Below are positions 1-8,315 of a stretch of DNA of 34,505 bases, piece by piece (the stretch's first letter is position 1; the number at the start of each line of letters is the position of its first letter). The notes beneath the pieces were generated by a model. It was not told the DNA's origin. It ran no database searches and saw nothing but the letters and a program-made list of their open reading frames with translations. The translations under genes and the position numbers were made by a program. This DNA comes from a virus. The stretch lies in IMG/VR virus record IMGVR_UViG_3300031240_000027, positions 1-34,505 of that record. The stretch is one strand, 5' to 3'.

Positions 1-119
1 ACACCCTCACCAACACCCAGACCCAAAAAGCCCCATTGGTCTTCAAGTTTTGCAATAGCCTTACCGGCAAGCATAGTTATAGCATCAACAACATTTGATG
101 TTGCATTTTGCAATAACAC
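1..119. repeat. terminal direct repeat, left copy (circular join)
   Basis: These 119 bases are identical to 34387-34505. The repeat lies inside the major capsid gene, and the capsid frame stays open and in phase when the two ends are merged (178 codons from the ATG at 653 down to base 120, then straight into the open frame at 34505). This is the signature of a circular or circularly permuted molecule assembled as a linear contig. The exact length of 119 also fits an assembler k-mer overlap, so it need not be a biological terminal repeat. Confidence 0.95.
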
Positions 120-653
120 TTTGGACACGGGGACAATAACACCAACGGTTTTAGCCCTCAATTGGACTGCGCCGGTGGTTGGTTGGGATGCAGTAACGGC
201 TGCTGTGTCACCTGCCAAACGATATGCTTGGACTGTTGACATAGTTGGTACGTTTTCGTTTACGCCCTGCATGGGCCAACTTCTCCCGTACTTTCGTACA
301 AGACCGTACTTTTGCGCTACTGTGATTATCTGGTCAGACACATAGGTTGGGACAAGCTCACTACCGCTGGTACTTACACCAGATGATAATGCTTTAGTTT
401 TCGCGCTGTCTTTTCCAACCAAGGCTTTCAAGTAATCCGCTGCATCTTGCTTTTTAGTAAGATACTCTGCATCTTTGGTGTCAGTGTCTCCACTTCCAAA
501 AATATCTTTGCGGAGAGGTTTATTGGCTTTTAACTGCTCAATAATTTTAGGCACAGACTTCTCTGTGACTGCCTCAACAATGGTCTCCATTGCTTGTTTT
601 TCCTCAAGTTCTGCGTCAGCTTTTGCTTTCGCTTCAATTTCCTCTTTAGTCAT
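1..653 (-). CDS. major capsid protein, HK97 fold (N-terminal part; gene crosses the circular join)
   Basis: N-terminal part of the major capsid protein. The ATG is at 651-653, overlapping the last codons of the prohead protease, with a strong Shine-Dalgarno (GGGGGTGA) about 7 nt upstream. Joined to the fragment at 33855-34505 it gives 394 residues, a normal length for an HK97-type subunit. The first ~90 residues are charged and helical (many E, K, A), like the delta domain that acts as scaffold and is removed by the protease. The mature part then begins around the motif GSELVPTYVSDQII, followed by a typical HK97 N-arm and spine region (KYGRSWPM, VPVSKVLLQNA). No late-type promoter is seen directly upstream, so the gene is probably co-transcribed with the protease. 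The fragment has no stop because it runs off the window edge; it is not a broken gene. Confidence 0.9.
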   Translation of the reverse strand, partial: MTKEEIEAKAKADAELEEKQAMETIVEAVTEKSVPKIIEQLKANKPLRKDIFGSGDTDTKDAEYLTKKQDAADYLKALVGKDSAKTKALSSGVSTSGSELVPTYVSDQIITVAQKYGLVRKYGRSWPMQGVNENVPTMSTVQAYRLAGDTAAVTASQPTTGAVQLRAKTVGVIVPVSKVLLQNATSNVVDAITMLAGKAIAKLEDQWGFLGLGVGEG

Positions 654-1863
654 TTATATTTTCACCCCCTCTCTTTTTTTCCCTCTCAATTGTATTTAAT
701 AATTGTAGGGTCAAGTTAGTGCTGCGGTTTGTTTTTCGCAGTTCTTTTGCCAGTCTCTTTGCCAATGTTGGCTTGAGCTGTGCAATCTCTTTTTTGTCAT
801 CATCCTCATTGTCTGCGCCGTCACCGTCATCTGTCTCTGCAACAGTGTCCAAAACTGCTTTGAGATTGTCCATGCACTTGCTGTGCATATCAACACACTC
901 TTTGAGCAACGCTTCATTTTTGGCACTGATTGTACGCCCGGATTTTATGGTTGCCTCACCAAGTTTGATTGTCTTCTGGCCAATAACGGCTTGCATCTGG
1001 GTTACTTCCATGACCAAGCCAATTGCCTGTTGCAGTTTATCAATGCTCTCTTTGCTGACACCGTTTTGCTGAAACATCCTGATAAAATAGTGCAGCTCAT
1101 CCAAAACGTAAGCCAATGCAATTACCTCATTGATGTCTTTGGCCACAACCTCTTTGACTTCCGGGGCTGGCGGGTCTGCCGGCGCGGGGTCAACTGGTGC
1201 TGGGTCTGCCGGGGCTGGCTCTGCTGGTTTTTCCGGCTCAACCGGGTCTGCCGGCTTCGGGTCTTCAACTTCTTTTTTACCAATCAATAAATCAACGTCA
1301 ATGCCCTTTGAGCGCATGACGGTCAACGCTTCTGCATTGTCCGGCACTGGTACACCGCTAAACTCAAACAACTCCCAAGATTTAAAATTGTACCCGCCGG
1401 CATCATTCTCATCAAAATCAAGTGGCATAAAACCAATTGACCAAGCATTTAAAAAGCCACCTTTGTACATCTGATAAACAATGTCTGATTTTGGATTGAC
1501 ACCCTCATCTGGGAATTGTACCGTTGCCAAAACGCCGTCATCAGTTACTTTGAGGCCGGTGCATTTTGCAATGGGTATGTCTTTGTAATCGTGTGCGTAC
1601 AGCACAACGGGGTTTTTCAAGAAGTTATCAGCAACCATGCCGGATGGCTGCACAGTATCTTTTGACCTGTCCGGGTTTGCCGTGGTGATTTTTACAACCA
1701 AAGTACGGGGTGCGCCGTCAGCAAGTTTGGTCTCACTAACAGCAAAGTCTTTAAATAAGATTGCTTTTTTTAACTGCGCTGCTGTTGCAGACTTTAAAAA
1801 CGCATGGATGTCTGCCTCTTTTATAGCAGTAAAGTTTTTGATTGTGCGCGCATCTTTTAACAT
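646..1863 (-). CDS. HK97-type prohead protease with C-terminal scaffold-like extension
   Basis: 405 residues. Residues ~40-185 form a caudovirus prohead protease (S78/U35 type): candidate catalytic His91 in YAHDY and Ser142 in AWSIGF, plus the acidic WELFEFS motif near 163-169 and VPVPDNAEAL. Residues ~200-236 are a Pro/Glu/Ala/Asp-rich linker with repeats of PADP and PVDP. Residues ~237-405 are charged, predicted helical, and end in a K/R-rich tail. This extension is long for a stand-alone protease and probably acts as an internal scaffold, as in other protease-scaffold fusions. A late-type promoter lies immediately upstream (1873-1904) and its -10 box is 9 nt from the ATG. The stop codon overlaps the capsid start, so the two are translationally linked. 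Function is well supported; the scaffold role is inferred. Confidence 0.88.
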   Translation of the reverse strand: MLKDARTIKNFTAIKEADIHAFLKSATAAQLKKAILFKDFAVSETKLADGAPRTLVVKITTANPDRSKDTVQPSGMVADNFLKNPVVLYAHDYKDIPIAKCTGLKVTDDGVLATVQFPDEGVNPKSDIVYQMYKGGFLNAWSIGFMPLDFDENDAGGYNFKSWELFEFSGVPVPDNAEALTVMRSKGIDVDLLIGKKEVEDPKPADPVEPEKPAEPAPADPAPVDPAPADPPAPEVKEVVAKDINEVIALAYVLDELHYFIRMFQQNGVSKESIDKLQQAIGLVMEVTQMQAVIGQKTIKLGEATIKSGRTISAKNEALLKECVDMHSKCMDNLKAVLDTVAETDDGDGADNEDDDKKEIAQLKPTLAKRLAKELRKTNRSTNLTLQLLNTIEREKKRGGENIND

Positions 1864-1872
1864 ATCTCTTTT

Positions 1873-1904
1873 ATTGTACTAACAATTTTGGTCAGTCTTA
1901 TACA
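1873..1904 (-). promoter_or_regulatory. late-type promoter for prohead protease
   Basis: Minus-strand TGTATAAG (1897-1904), 18-nt spacer, TACAAT (1873-1878), then 9 nt to the ATG at 1863. The spacer holds an A-tract. It shares boxes and spacing with eight other sites in the genome. A start point 7 nt past the -10 box leaves a leader of only about 3 nt. Confidence 0.8.
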
Positions 1905-1913
1905 TTTTATGTT

Positions 1914-4028
1914 TTAACCCTCGTCACCCTCAACCACTGGTTGCAAGCTGCACTCACAGTTTGGGTGAGCTGTTGGTGAGTCGTCACCGCTGCTAAAATC
2001 ATCATCAAGCGGTATAACGCCGTCATCCTCATTGCCCAAGCATACATCACAAGCACTGTCATCTGCCAGCCATTCTTTGCCGGCAACAACGCCGGATTGT
2101 TTATACCCCTCAAGACTTCCCTGACTGTACGCATCCCCGGTCTCTGTTCTGGCCAACCGTTCTGCCCGGTAATCACTCTGGCCGTCAAAAAATGCACCAA
2201 TGCTTGCGGTTATGTCTGGGATGCTCTCACCGTTTGCCACGCCGTCTGTAACAACTTGGCCAATGTCATCTTTGAGCGTGCCACTATAACTGGTGGCGTT
2301 TTCCAATGCGTTCTTTTGCAGCCAATCAGTTGCCCGCGGGTTTTCCAAGTCAAAATCAGTGTCAACATTTACCTCTGCCAATGCAACCTTGCCAGAGTCG
2401 CCAAGCACTTTGGTCATCTGCTCTTTGCTGGCGTTATAAACCAAACCAACCCACTCATTGTAATTGGTAAACAATAACCGCACCAAGTCGCCGGCTGTCT
2501 CATCTGCTTTGTTGACCAGCCCCATACTCTTTGCCAGTTTGCTGACCGGCCCGGCTGGTTTATGCTCTTTGGTAAATACTGCCCGTGCTGCTTTTGATTG
2601 CGCGTTGGTGAGTATCAGATTTTTGAGTTGGTCATTTAACTCTTTGTATGTTTTGGTTGCAGTTTTTACTTGAGCGTCAATGTACGTTTTGCGCGCAGCA
2701 ACAGCCTCTTTTTTAACGGCATACTTGCGCTTTTTATTTATGCGTTTTTGCATAACTCTCTTTTTTAACTCACGCAATGCTTTTGGCGTTGTGGTGTCTG
2801 TGCCATCACCGGCTGGCGGGGTTGGCTCACCCATTGGTGACATGGTGTTTGGGATGTATAGTTTGTCCCCACCCTCAATTGGTAACTCACCAATCTGTGC
2901 GCGGGCTTCGTTTGGTGTCATGTAGTAATGCTCAATGGCACTTGCGCGTATGCTTATCTGTTGGTCAATGTTATCCGGCACTGGGTCTGTAAACGCAAAG
3001 CGGTACTCATACGGGTCAAGGTTAAATAGTGGCAAGTAATACTCATTGAGTTTGCTGACAAAAAATACCATTTTTGGCTTGATGACATATTTACCAAAAA
3101 CGTACTCTGTGGCTTGTGCTGCTGCAAAGTTTACGTCTTCTGTGATGCCCAAAATAACCTTTGGCACACGGAATATGGCCAAAATCTCATCACGGATTGT
3201 TTTGCGTGAGTTATCAAACTGCATCTCGCGCATTGTTGGATTTAACGGGGTAAACTTGAGGCCACCTTCCATGATTGCCATTTTGTGAGCGTTTTGCACG
3301 CCTTTGTATTTACTGTCCCAGTTGGCGCGTATTCTGCCGTACTGCTCATCTGACAATGTACCCTCTGTTGATAACAGCGCAGACGGCATTGCAGAGTTAC
3401 CAAAAAAGTTGCGTTGCCATTCGCTTGCGTATGTATCTGTGTCAATTGCCAAGCCGGCTGCCTCAACCGTACCCATACCGCGGTACTTACTCATGGGGTT
3501 AAAATGCGCCCAGTGTAAAACTTCTGACGGGGTGAGTGGGACTTTTACGCCCATCTCATTGGTATAAACATACCCGGCAATAAAATCTGCCTTGCTTTTG
3601 ATGATGTTTACGCGGGTTGGGTCAAGTGGCCATATCTCAACGGGTGGGCCTGATTTATTTTGTCCGGCGCGGGGTAAATACCAAAATGAGTTGCCGTTTA
3701 ACTCTTGATATGCAGCATAGGAATACAAAAGCTCATACAGCGTCACAAAATCATTGACGTGGTGCAGCACATCAAGTGCCGGGTGTTCGTCAATGTCTTG
3801 CCAGTCGTTTGTTTTAACATTCCACTTTTGCAGTTTTATCTCCATGTCAGCAACACGCTCTGCAATGGCGTTGGTGCAAGCAAAAACCCATCCACGGTAT
3901 GCTTTCAACGCTTCCTTTTCATTCATGCGGGGCATGTCAGTTGGGTTAAAAAACCCAAAGATGCCAGGGTTGGCTGCACCTTTGACAACGGATGCCCACA
4001 GATTTTTTATGTTTTGCAAAATTGACAT
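1914..4028 (-). CDS. portal protein fused to a MuF/SPP1 gp7-like head morphogenesis domain
   Basis: 704 residues from the ATG at 4028. Upstream in-frame codons exist, but this ATG sits 9 nt after the -10 box of a late-type promoter. Residues ~30-400 are a phage portal of the HK97/SPP1 class (RGWVFACTNAIAERVA, the crown/stem region around NPTMREMQFDNSRK, and DPVPDNIDQQISIRA). After a Lys/Arg-rich helical linker, residues ~540-704 carry a MuF-type minor head domain: ARTETGDAYSQGSLEGYKQSG, then a Cys/His pattern CDVC...HPNCECSL that probably binds a metal. Portal and MuF are usually separate neighbouring genes; here they are one polypeptide, so every portal ring would carry twelve MuF domains. 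It lies between terminase and protease, as expected for a packaging-head module. Confidence 0.9.
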   Translation of the reverse strand: MSILQNIKNLWASVVKGAANPGIFGFFNPTDMPRMNEKEALKAYRGWVFACTNAIAERVADMEIKLQKWNVKTNDWQDIDEHPALDVLHHVNDFVTLYELLYSYAAYQELNGNSFWYLPRAGQNKSGPPVEIWPLDPTRVNIIKSKADFIAGYVYTNEMGVKVPLTPSEVLHWAHFNPMSKYRGMGTVEAAGLAIDTDTYASEWQRNFFGNSAMPSALLSTEGTLSDEQYGRIRANWDSKYKGVQNAHKMAIMEGGLKFTPLNPTMREMQFDNSRKTIRDEILAIFRVPKVILGITEDVNFAAAQATEYVFGKYVIKPKMVFFVSKLNEYYLPLFNLDPYEYRFAFTDPVPDNIDQQISIRASAIEHYYMTPNEARAQIGELPIEGGDKLYIPNTMSPMGEPTPPAGDGTDTTTPKALRELKKRVMQKRINKKRKYAVKKEAVAARKTYIDAQVKTATKTYKELNDQLKNLILTNAQSKAARAVFTKEHKPAGPVSKLAKSMGLVNKADETAGDLVRLLFTNYNEWVGLVYNASKEQMTKVLGDSGKVALAEVNVDTDFDLENPRATDWLQKNALENATSYSGTLKDDIGQVVTDGVANGESIPDITASIGAFFDGQSDYRAERLARTETGDAYSQGSLEGYKQSGVVAGKEWLADDSACDVCLGNEDDGVIPLDDDFSSGDDSPTAHPNCECSLQPVVEGDEG

Positions 4029-4037
4029 ACTAACTTT

Positions 4038-4069
4038 ATTATATTGGCTTTTTTGCCTGTTCTTATACA
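4038..4069 (-). promoter_or_regulatory. late-type promoter for portal
   Basis: Minus-strand TGTATAAG (4062-4069), 18-nt spacer containing GGCAAAAAAGCC, TATAAT (4038-4043), then 9 nt to the portal ATG at 4028. It lies in the 43-nt gap after the terminase stop. No Shine-Dalgarno is visible between the -10 box and the ATG. Confidence 0.85.
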
Positions 4070-4071
4070 AT

Positions 4072-5523
4072 TTAGTCTAACCACCTCACATTTGGCTCTG
4101 GCTTCGGTTGAGTAAATGTTAGCATAAACGCATCTGCAAAATCCGGGCTTTTGCCGGTGCGGGCTTTCAAGTCTTCTTTTGGCTCACACTGCAAAACCTT
4201 GTCTGTACTGACTTTGTATTTTATCCAAGTAAGTTGTTGCCATTGCCCGTCTTTGCGCAGTTTGCCACCGGCTTTTATCCACTGCTCTGCTTTCCATGCG
4301 TTCTCTGCTTTGAGGTTTTTATACTTTGTTGGGTCAGATGCCGGGACACCAACGCTCACTGCATTGACCATATAACCCAACTCATGCAATCGGTCAGTAA
4401 CGCCACGGCCCACGCCAATATCATCAACGCTTACCGCTTCCGGCTTGATGAGTCTGTACCATTGCTTGCCGTCTGTGTCTGTGCAATTGTGATGCTCTGC
4501 TGTGCCGGCCAGTTGATACTTTTCAATAATCCTGATTGTCTCATTTACGTTGGTCATGGTGTCATTGCTGTGGTTAAATGACTCAATCCAAGAGGTCTGC
4601 CCCTGCCGGATGACATAAGTGTTAAAATCACCGCCGGCAGCAACGTCAACGCCAAGTGTCATTGGTGTTGCCTCATCCGGGTCAAACAATCCAACAAACG
4701 CGCCCTCAATGTCCTCTGTTGATAGCAATTGCCTGTAACCGCGTGAGTCAATGGCATCCTCATCTGGGAATAGACACTCATAAAATACGTCAAAAAACGC
4801 CTCATTGCGCATCTCCTCAATAAACTCTGGGGAAAAACGGCCCTCTGCCATTGCCAGTTTGTAGTCAATAAAAAGTTTGTGATATTTTGGGTCATGCCAT
4901 GTACGGTAAAAATGGTTGCGGTGAAACGGGTTGCCAATCTCAAGCAAAAATGTCTCACTGTATTTATAACCGCCAAGCATACGTTTAACTGTGGCATACA
5001 GCGGGTCATCAATCATGCTGCTCTCATCAAGTATCAGATTTTGGCCACCAAAACCCATGGCTGCCTCAATGTTGCGCTTCATGTTGCGTGAGTCAAGCGT
5101 TAGTGTTTGGATGCCACCACCGCCCAAAAAAGTAATGTGGTTGCGTGAGCGTTCACGCTTTAAACGGTCAAGAGTTGTACTGCGGTCTAACTCAAGCCGG
5201 GATGTAAAAAACTCATCATCAAACGCATGCTCAATAACTTGGCCCATGATTATCTGGGCTTTTTTTTCGCTGGGTGCAAGTATGGTAAAACGGTCATCAT
5301 CAATGGTGGCGCAAAGAAGTAATGCCCCGGCAACGGTCATTGATTTACCGTACTGTGTTGGCGCAATAACCTGATTGCGTGGGTGTTCTTTACACACAAT
5401 CATCATTGCAATCTCAAGTTGGTTGTCAGTCAGCTCAAGAGGTTTGCCGTTATTTTTTAGCAGCGTTTTTACCAGTGCGCGCAACTGGCTTTTTGTGGGC
5501 TTGTACATCTTTTTTTGGGCCAT
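4072..5523 (-). CDS. terL: terminase large subunit
   Basis: About 483 residues. The DNA-packaging motor couples ATP hydrolysis to translocation and cuts the concatemer. The ATPase domain has Walker A APTQYGKS (about residue 55) and Walker B LILDE (about residue 165). The C-terminal RNase H-like nuclease has its acidic residues in TLGVDVAAGGD, DDIGVGRGV and SPDFADAF. It overlaps the small subunit by about 74 nt, so coupled translation is likely. A GTG at 5535 and an ATG at 5508 are alternative starts; none has a clear Shine-Dalgarno, so the exact N-terminus is uncertain. The identity is not in doubt. Confidence 0.93.
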   Translation of the reverse strand: MAQKKMYKPTKSQLRALVKTLLKNNGKPLELTDNQLEIAMMIVCKEHPRNQVIAPTQYGKSMTVAGALLLCATIDDDRFTILAPSEKKAQIIMGQVIEHAFDDEFFTSRLELDRSTTLDRLKRERSRNHITFLGGGGIQTLTLDSRNMKRNIEAAMGFGGQNLILDESSMIDDPLYATVKRMLGGYKYSETFLLEIGNPFHRNHFYRTWHDPKYHKLFIDYKLAMAEGRFSPEFIEEMRNEAFFDVFYECLFPDEDAIDSRGYRQLLSTEDIEGAFVGLFDPDEATPMTLGVDVAAGGDFNTYVIRQGQTSWIESFNHSNDTMTNVNETIRIIEKYQLAGTAEHHNCTDTDGKQWYRLIKPEAVSVDDIGVGRGVTDRLHELGYMVNAVSVGVPASDPTKYKNLKAENAWKAEQWIKAGGKLRKDGQWQQLTWIKYKVSTDKVLQCEPKEDLKARTGKSPDFADAFMLTFTQPKPEPNVRWLD

Positions 5524-5974
5524 GAAGTATGGCACGCAATAGTTTTAACTTCTCTGCATCTGCGCTGTTTTCCGTGGTTTGTTTTATCTTTTGCTCTGGG
5601 GTAAATCCACTGCGGTCAAGCAAACTCTCTGCTGCTTTCCAAGAGCGTTTGGCTGCCCGGCGCAATGTCTCAAGTGCATCCGGCGCGTACTCTTTAAACT
5701 TGGTTGTGAGGTCATCATATCGCTCAATTGCCTCATGCGCCTGTGCTGTGGTTATCTCCTCATAAGCTGCTTTGCAAAAGCCGTCTTTGCTTGAGCTAAA
5801 CCAGCCCCGTACAACGCTGTAATTTACTTTGCACTCAACAGCAATCTCTTGGTAATCCGCACCATCAAGCCGGGCAATAATCGCTTGCTGGTATATCGGT
5901 TTTAACGTGTCAATAAGCCAGACGCGCTCTGGTTTGTATTCTGGCTCTGTTGGTTTTGTCTTTTTTTTTGCCAT
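5450..5974 (-). CDS. terS: terminase small subunit
   Basis: 174 residues. An N-terminal helix-turn-helix lies at about residues 35-60 (QEIAVECKVNYSVVRGWF), of the kind that recognises the packaging site. A helical oligomerisation region follows (RYDDLTTKFKEYAPDALETL), then a basic C-terminus rich in Lys that could contact DNA or the large subunit. Position directly before the large subunit and the HTH-plus-helix layout support the call. Low sequence conservation is normal for this family. The start follows the methyltransferase stop by 3 nt. Confidence 0.8.
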   Translation of the reverse strand: MAKKKTKPTEPEYKPERVWLIDTLKPIYQQAIIARLDGADYQEIAVECKVNYSVVRGWFSSSKDGFCKAAYEEITTAQAHEAIERYDDLTTKFKEYAPDALETLRRAAKRSWKAAESLLDRSGFTPEQKIKQTTENSADAEKLKLLRAILHGPKKDVQAHKKPVARTGKNAAKK

Positions 5975-5976
5975 AG

Positions 5977-6504
5977 TTATTTTTTAAATATCGCTGCGTA
6001 ACTGCCACCCTCTGATAATCTCACAACTTGCCCGCCATATTGCCACACCATGTCAGTGGCAAGCGTTTCCATGCCCTTGCAGTGAGCAAACTGCGGAAAG
6101 TAACCCGCGCCCCAGTCTTCAATGATGTACAAACCGCCGGGTGCAACAAACTGATATAAACCGTTAAATGTGCTGGCTGTTAAATCCCGCACATGGCTGC
6201 CGTCATCAATAACAATGTCAAACGGCCCGCGGTCTCTGCCAAAAGTCTCAAGACCCTGTGTGTCTGCTTGGTCAATTACAAGCATCTCAACGCCGTCAAT
6301 TGGTTTTGATTTTATCTCACGGTCAAGACCAATGATGGTTGACCCGGATGCAAAAAACTCTTTGGCCCAAAGAAGTGAGCCACCGTATAAAATGCCCATC
6401 TCAACGTACTTGACTGGCTTTGCTCTCAAGCCGGCAAACAATCGCTCATACGCCGGTATGAGACCGCTTTTGTACTTATCTGTTGGCCACTCTTTGTTTT
6501 GCAT
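5977..6504 (-). CDS. class I SAM-dependent methyltransferase (macrocin/cephalosporin-hydroxylase-like)
   Basis: 175 residues with a Rossmann methyltransferase fold. The SAM-binding motif I is at residues ~34-42 (VEMGILYGG), acidic residue Asp61 ends strand 2 (IIGLDRE), and IDDGSH at 99-104 and GGLYIIEDWG follow. This pattern is typical of the Methyltransf_24 / macrocin O-methyltransferase group, which methylates sugars and other small molecules, rather than of DNA methyltransferases (no NPPY or PC motif). It sits 2 nt after the double glycosyltransferase, so the likely substrate is a sugar added by that enzyme, on the virion or on a host surface glycan. The substrate is inferred from context only. 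Confidence 0.8.
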   Translation of the reverse strand: MQNKEWPTDKYKSGLIPAYERLFAGLRAKPVKYVEMGILYGGSLLWAKEFFASGSTIIGLDREIKSKPIDGVEMLVIDQADTQGLETFGRDRGPFDIVIDDGSHVRDLTASTFNGLYQFVAPGGLYIIEDWGAGYFPQFAHCKGMETLATDMVWQYGGQVVRLSEGGSYAAIFKK

Positions 6505-6506
6505 AG

Positions 6507-7937
6507 TTATGGTTTATCAATCCCAAGGTTTGCTGCGCATATCTCTTGCCAGTGCTTTGTGCTAATGCCGGTCATCAGCTCAAAAGCATACGCATCACCC
6601 CGGTTTATCCACCAATATGTGCCATACTGATTGTGAAAGTTTTGGCTGCTCTTGCTGCCCAAGTGGAATACTGACGCATCCGGGCAAAACACACTCTTTT
6701 TTTGCAACTTCTCAACTTTCCAAGTAAGCCAGTAATCGTTAAACCACATCACCAAGTCTCTGGGTATGGGGAATAGTGCAGCAACCGCTTTACGGCTCAT
6801 CATGTAGCATGTACCGCGTATGTCAATGTTGCCGGCTCGCTCTGCTTTGCCGTATGGTTGTGAGCATCCGGGGTCAGTCTGGTATGGGTTGGCAATAAAT
6901 ACACCGGGATTGTCCAACTCATTCATTAGCACCACATCCCAGTTTTTACTAAACGTGATGTCATTATTGATAACTGCAACGTAATCGCCGGTGGCATGAG
7001 CAACGCCAAAGTTCCAAGCGTAAGTACACATGCGGTTTGGGGTCAATGTAAACTTTTTGACGTTGGGGTGTGTAATCTCTTGCATCAATTGTGGGATTGC
7101 CGGGTCAGTGCTGCCGTTATCAACCAAAATCAACTCAACCTCATGGTAAGTGTTGGCGTATAAGCTCTCAATGGTCATCAAGGTCTCTTTGGGGCAATTG
7201 TAAATTGGCATGACCACTGACAGTTTGCCTTGGTTTACCCGGACAACTTTGCCCTGCTGCAAACTCTCAAGATGCCATTGCTCAAACCTGTGCCGTCTTT
7301 GGTTGTAAACATCATTGTCATGTCTCATATTATCGCGCTGCGCAACGGTGTACGTTTCGTCTTTGACCGCTTCGCCATTGCACCAGTGGTGGTGATGTAT
7401 CAGCGCATCACTCATGGCAAACGCGCCACGCTTCATTGCGGTTTGCTCTGTCTCAATGTCTGTATTGTAGTGATTGTACGCGCTTGAGTAAATTACATCT
7501 GGCTCATCCTCAACGCCACTGTGGGTTTGGATATAAGACCGGCGCACCAATAAATGACTGCCATGTTTGCCGGTTTTGCTTATTGGCCAATTATCAATGT
7601 GGCCCACAATGCCAATCTTGGGGTTTTCCATGACTTTGAGCATGTCTGTGTCCCAGCCCTTTGTAAACTCAACGTCATCCGCTGCAAGCATCAAAAATGG
7701 CTCTGCGGTTTTGTGGTAGCAATTGTTGATGGTCGGGCCGTACTTTGACGGTGTGGCGTTTATGACCATGTTGGCGTTTAACGCTTTGCATGCTGCCTTT
7801 GTGGCAATGTCATCCGGGTCAACACCAAAATAAACAGCGTATGGCTCTGTTGTGGTCTTCTCAATGTTATCAAGAAGTTTGGCCACTCGCTCTGGTCTGC
7901 CCCGTGTTGGTATGATTATCGCTATTTTGTTTGTCAT
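6507..7937 (-). CDS. tandem GT-A glycosyltransferase (family 2-like, two domains)
   Basis: 476 residues with two nucleotide-sugar-binding GT-A domains. The first (residues 1-~215) opens with IIIPTRGRPERV, has the acidic pair in LAADDVEF (~85-91), and a His cluster HHHHWC at 181-186 that may bind a metal. The second (residues ~238-476) is a canonical GT2: SVVMPIYNCPKET, LVDNGSTD, and NND at ~324-326. Such enzymes transfer sugars from nucleotide donors to glycans or proteins. No membrane segment is seen, so it should be cytoplasmic. It heads a cassette with the methyltransferase and appears to have its own late-type promoter (7946-7977). It probably decorates virion proteins or remodels host surface polysaccharide. 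Confidence 0.85.
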   Translation of the reverse strand: MTNKIAIIIPTRGRPERVAKLLDNIEKTTTEPYAVYFGVDPDDIATKAACKALNANMVINATPSKYGPTINNCYHKTAEPFLMLAADDVEFTKGWDTDMLKVMENPKIGIVGHIDNWPISKTGKHGSHLLVRRSYIQTHSGVEDEPDVIYSSAYNHYNTDIETEQTAMKRGAFAMSDALIHHHHWCNGEAVKDETYTVAQRDNMRHDNDVYNQRRHRFEQWHLESLQQGKVVRVNQGKLSVVMPIYNCPKETLMTIESLYANTYHEVELILVDNGSTDPAIPQLMQEITHPNVKKFTLTPNRMCTYAWNFGVAHATGDYVAVINNDITFSKNWDVVLMNELDNPGVFIANPYQTDPGCSQPYGKAERAGNIDIRGTCYMMSRKAVAALFPIPRDLVMWFNDYWLTWKVEKLQKKSVFCPDASVFHLGSKSSQNFHNQYGTYWWINRGDAYAFELMTGISTKHWQEICAANLGIDKP

Positions 7938-8133
7938 CTGCTTTTATTGTACTCTCAAAAATCGTGCCACTTATATCTTTTTGCTCAAAGATGGTTGCCC
8001 GGACACAATCGGCAACCACTATGCAATTGTCGCACTCACCGGCACACCGCTTTGCGTAGTCTTTGACTTGGTTGTGATGCCGGCTGCGTTCCCAGTGAGA
8101 CCCTTTGTTTGAGTAGTGCAGCCGTTCACTCAT
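7870..8133 (-). CDS. small Cys-rich hypothetical protein
   Basis: 87 residues, function unknown. The middle holds four cysteines (CAGECDNCIVVADC, about residues 30-43) preceded by a His-containing basic stretch (SHWERSRHHNQ), which suggests metal binding. The start follows the stop of the preceding gene by 2 nt. The last ~20 codons overlap the glycosyltransferase start and contain that gene's candidate promoter, so the C-terminal tail, rich in Thr, Gly and Ser, may be under little constraint. The long overlap lowers confidence that the whole frame is used. Confidence 0.55.
   Translation of the reverse strand: MSERLHYSNKGSHWERSRHHNQVKDYAKRCAGECDNCIVVADCVRATIFEQKDISGTIFESTIKADDKQNSDNHTNTGQTRASGQTS
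7946..7977 (-). promoter_or_regulatory. variant late-type promoter for the double glycosyltransferase
   Basis: Minus-strand GATATAAG (7970-7977), exactly 18 nt, TACAAT (7946-7951), then 8 nt to the ATG at 7937. The -35 hexamer TATAAG and the spacing match the other late sites, but the two bases before it (GA rather than TG) do not. It lies inside the 3' end of the preceding small gene. Confidence 0.55.
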
Positions 8134-8135
8134 AG

Positions 8136-8315
8136 TCAGTTACTTTTTAAATACATTGTCTGCAAGCTCTCTGCCAATCGCATTGCGTTGTCGTTTTTGA
8201 GTTTGAGTGTGTGTACTACATCATCAACTTTAAACTCAATCACCAACTCGCCATCAACACGTTGCAAAAAGATGCCATCCACTTCCGTTTTTTCGGTGTT
8301 TTCGTTATCAGCCAT
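8136..8315 (-). CDS. small acidic hypothetical protein
   Basis: 59 residues from the ATG at 8315, chosen because GAGGTGAT lies 5-6 nt upstream. A short acidic N-terminus (ADNENTEKTEVDG) is followed by a beta-rich core (FLQRVDGELVIEFKVDDVVHTL) and a short helix. No known domain is recognised. It overlaps the end of the preceding membrane-protein gene by 8 nt. Confidence 0.65.
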   Translation of the reverse strand: MADNENTEKTEVDGIFLQRVDGELVIEFKVDDVVHTLKLKNDNAMRLAESLQTMYLKSN

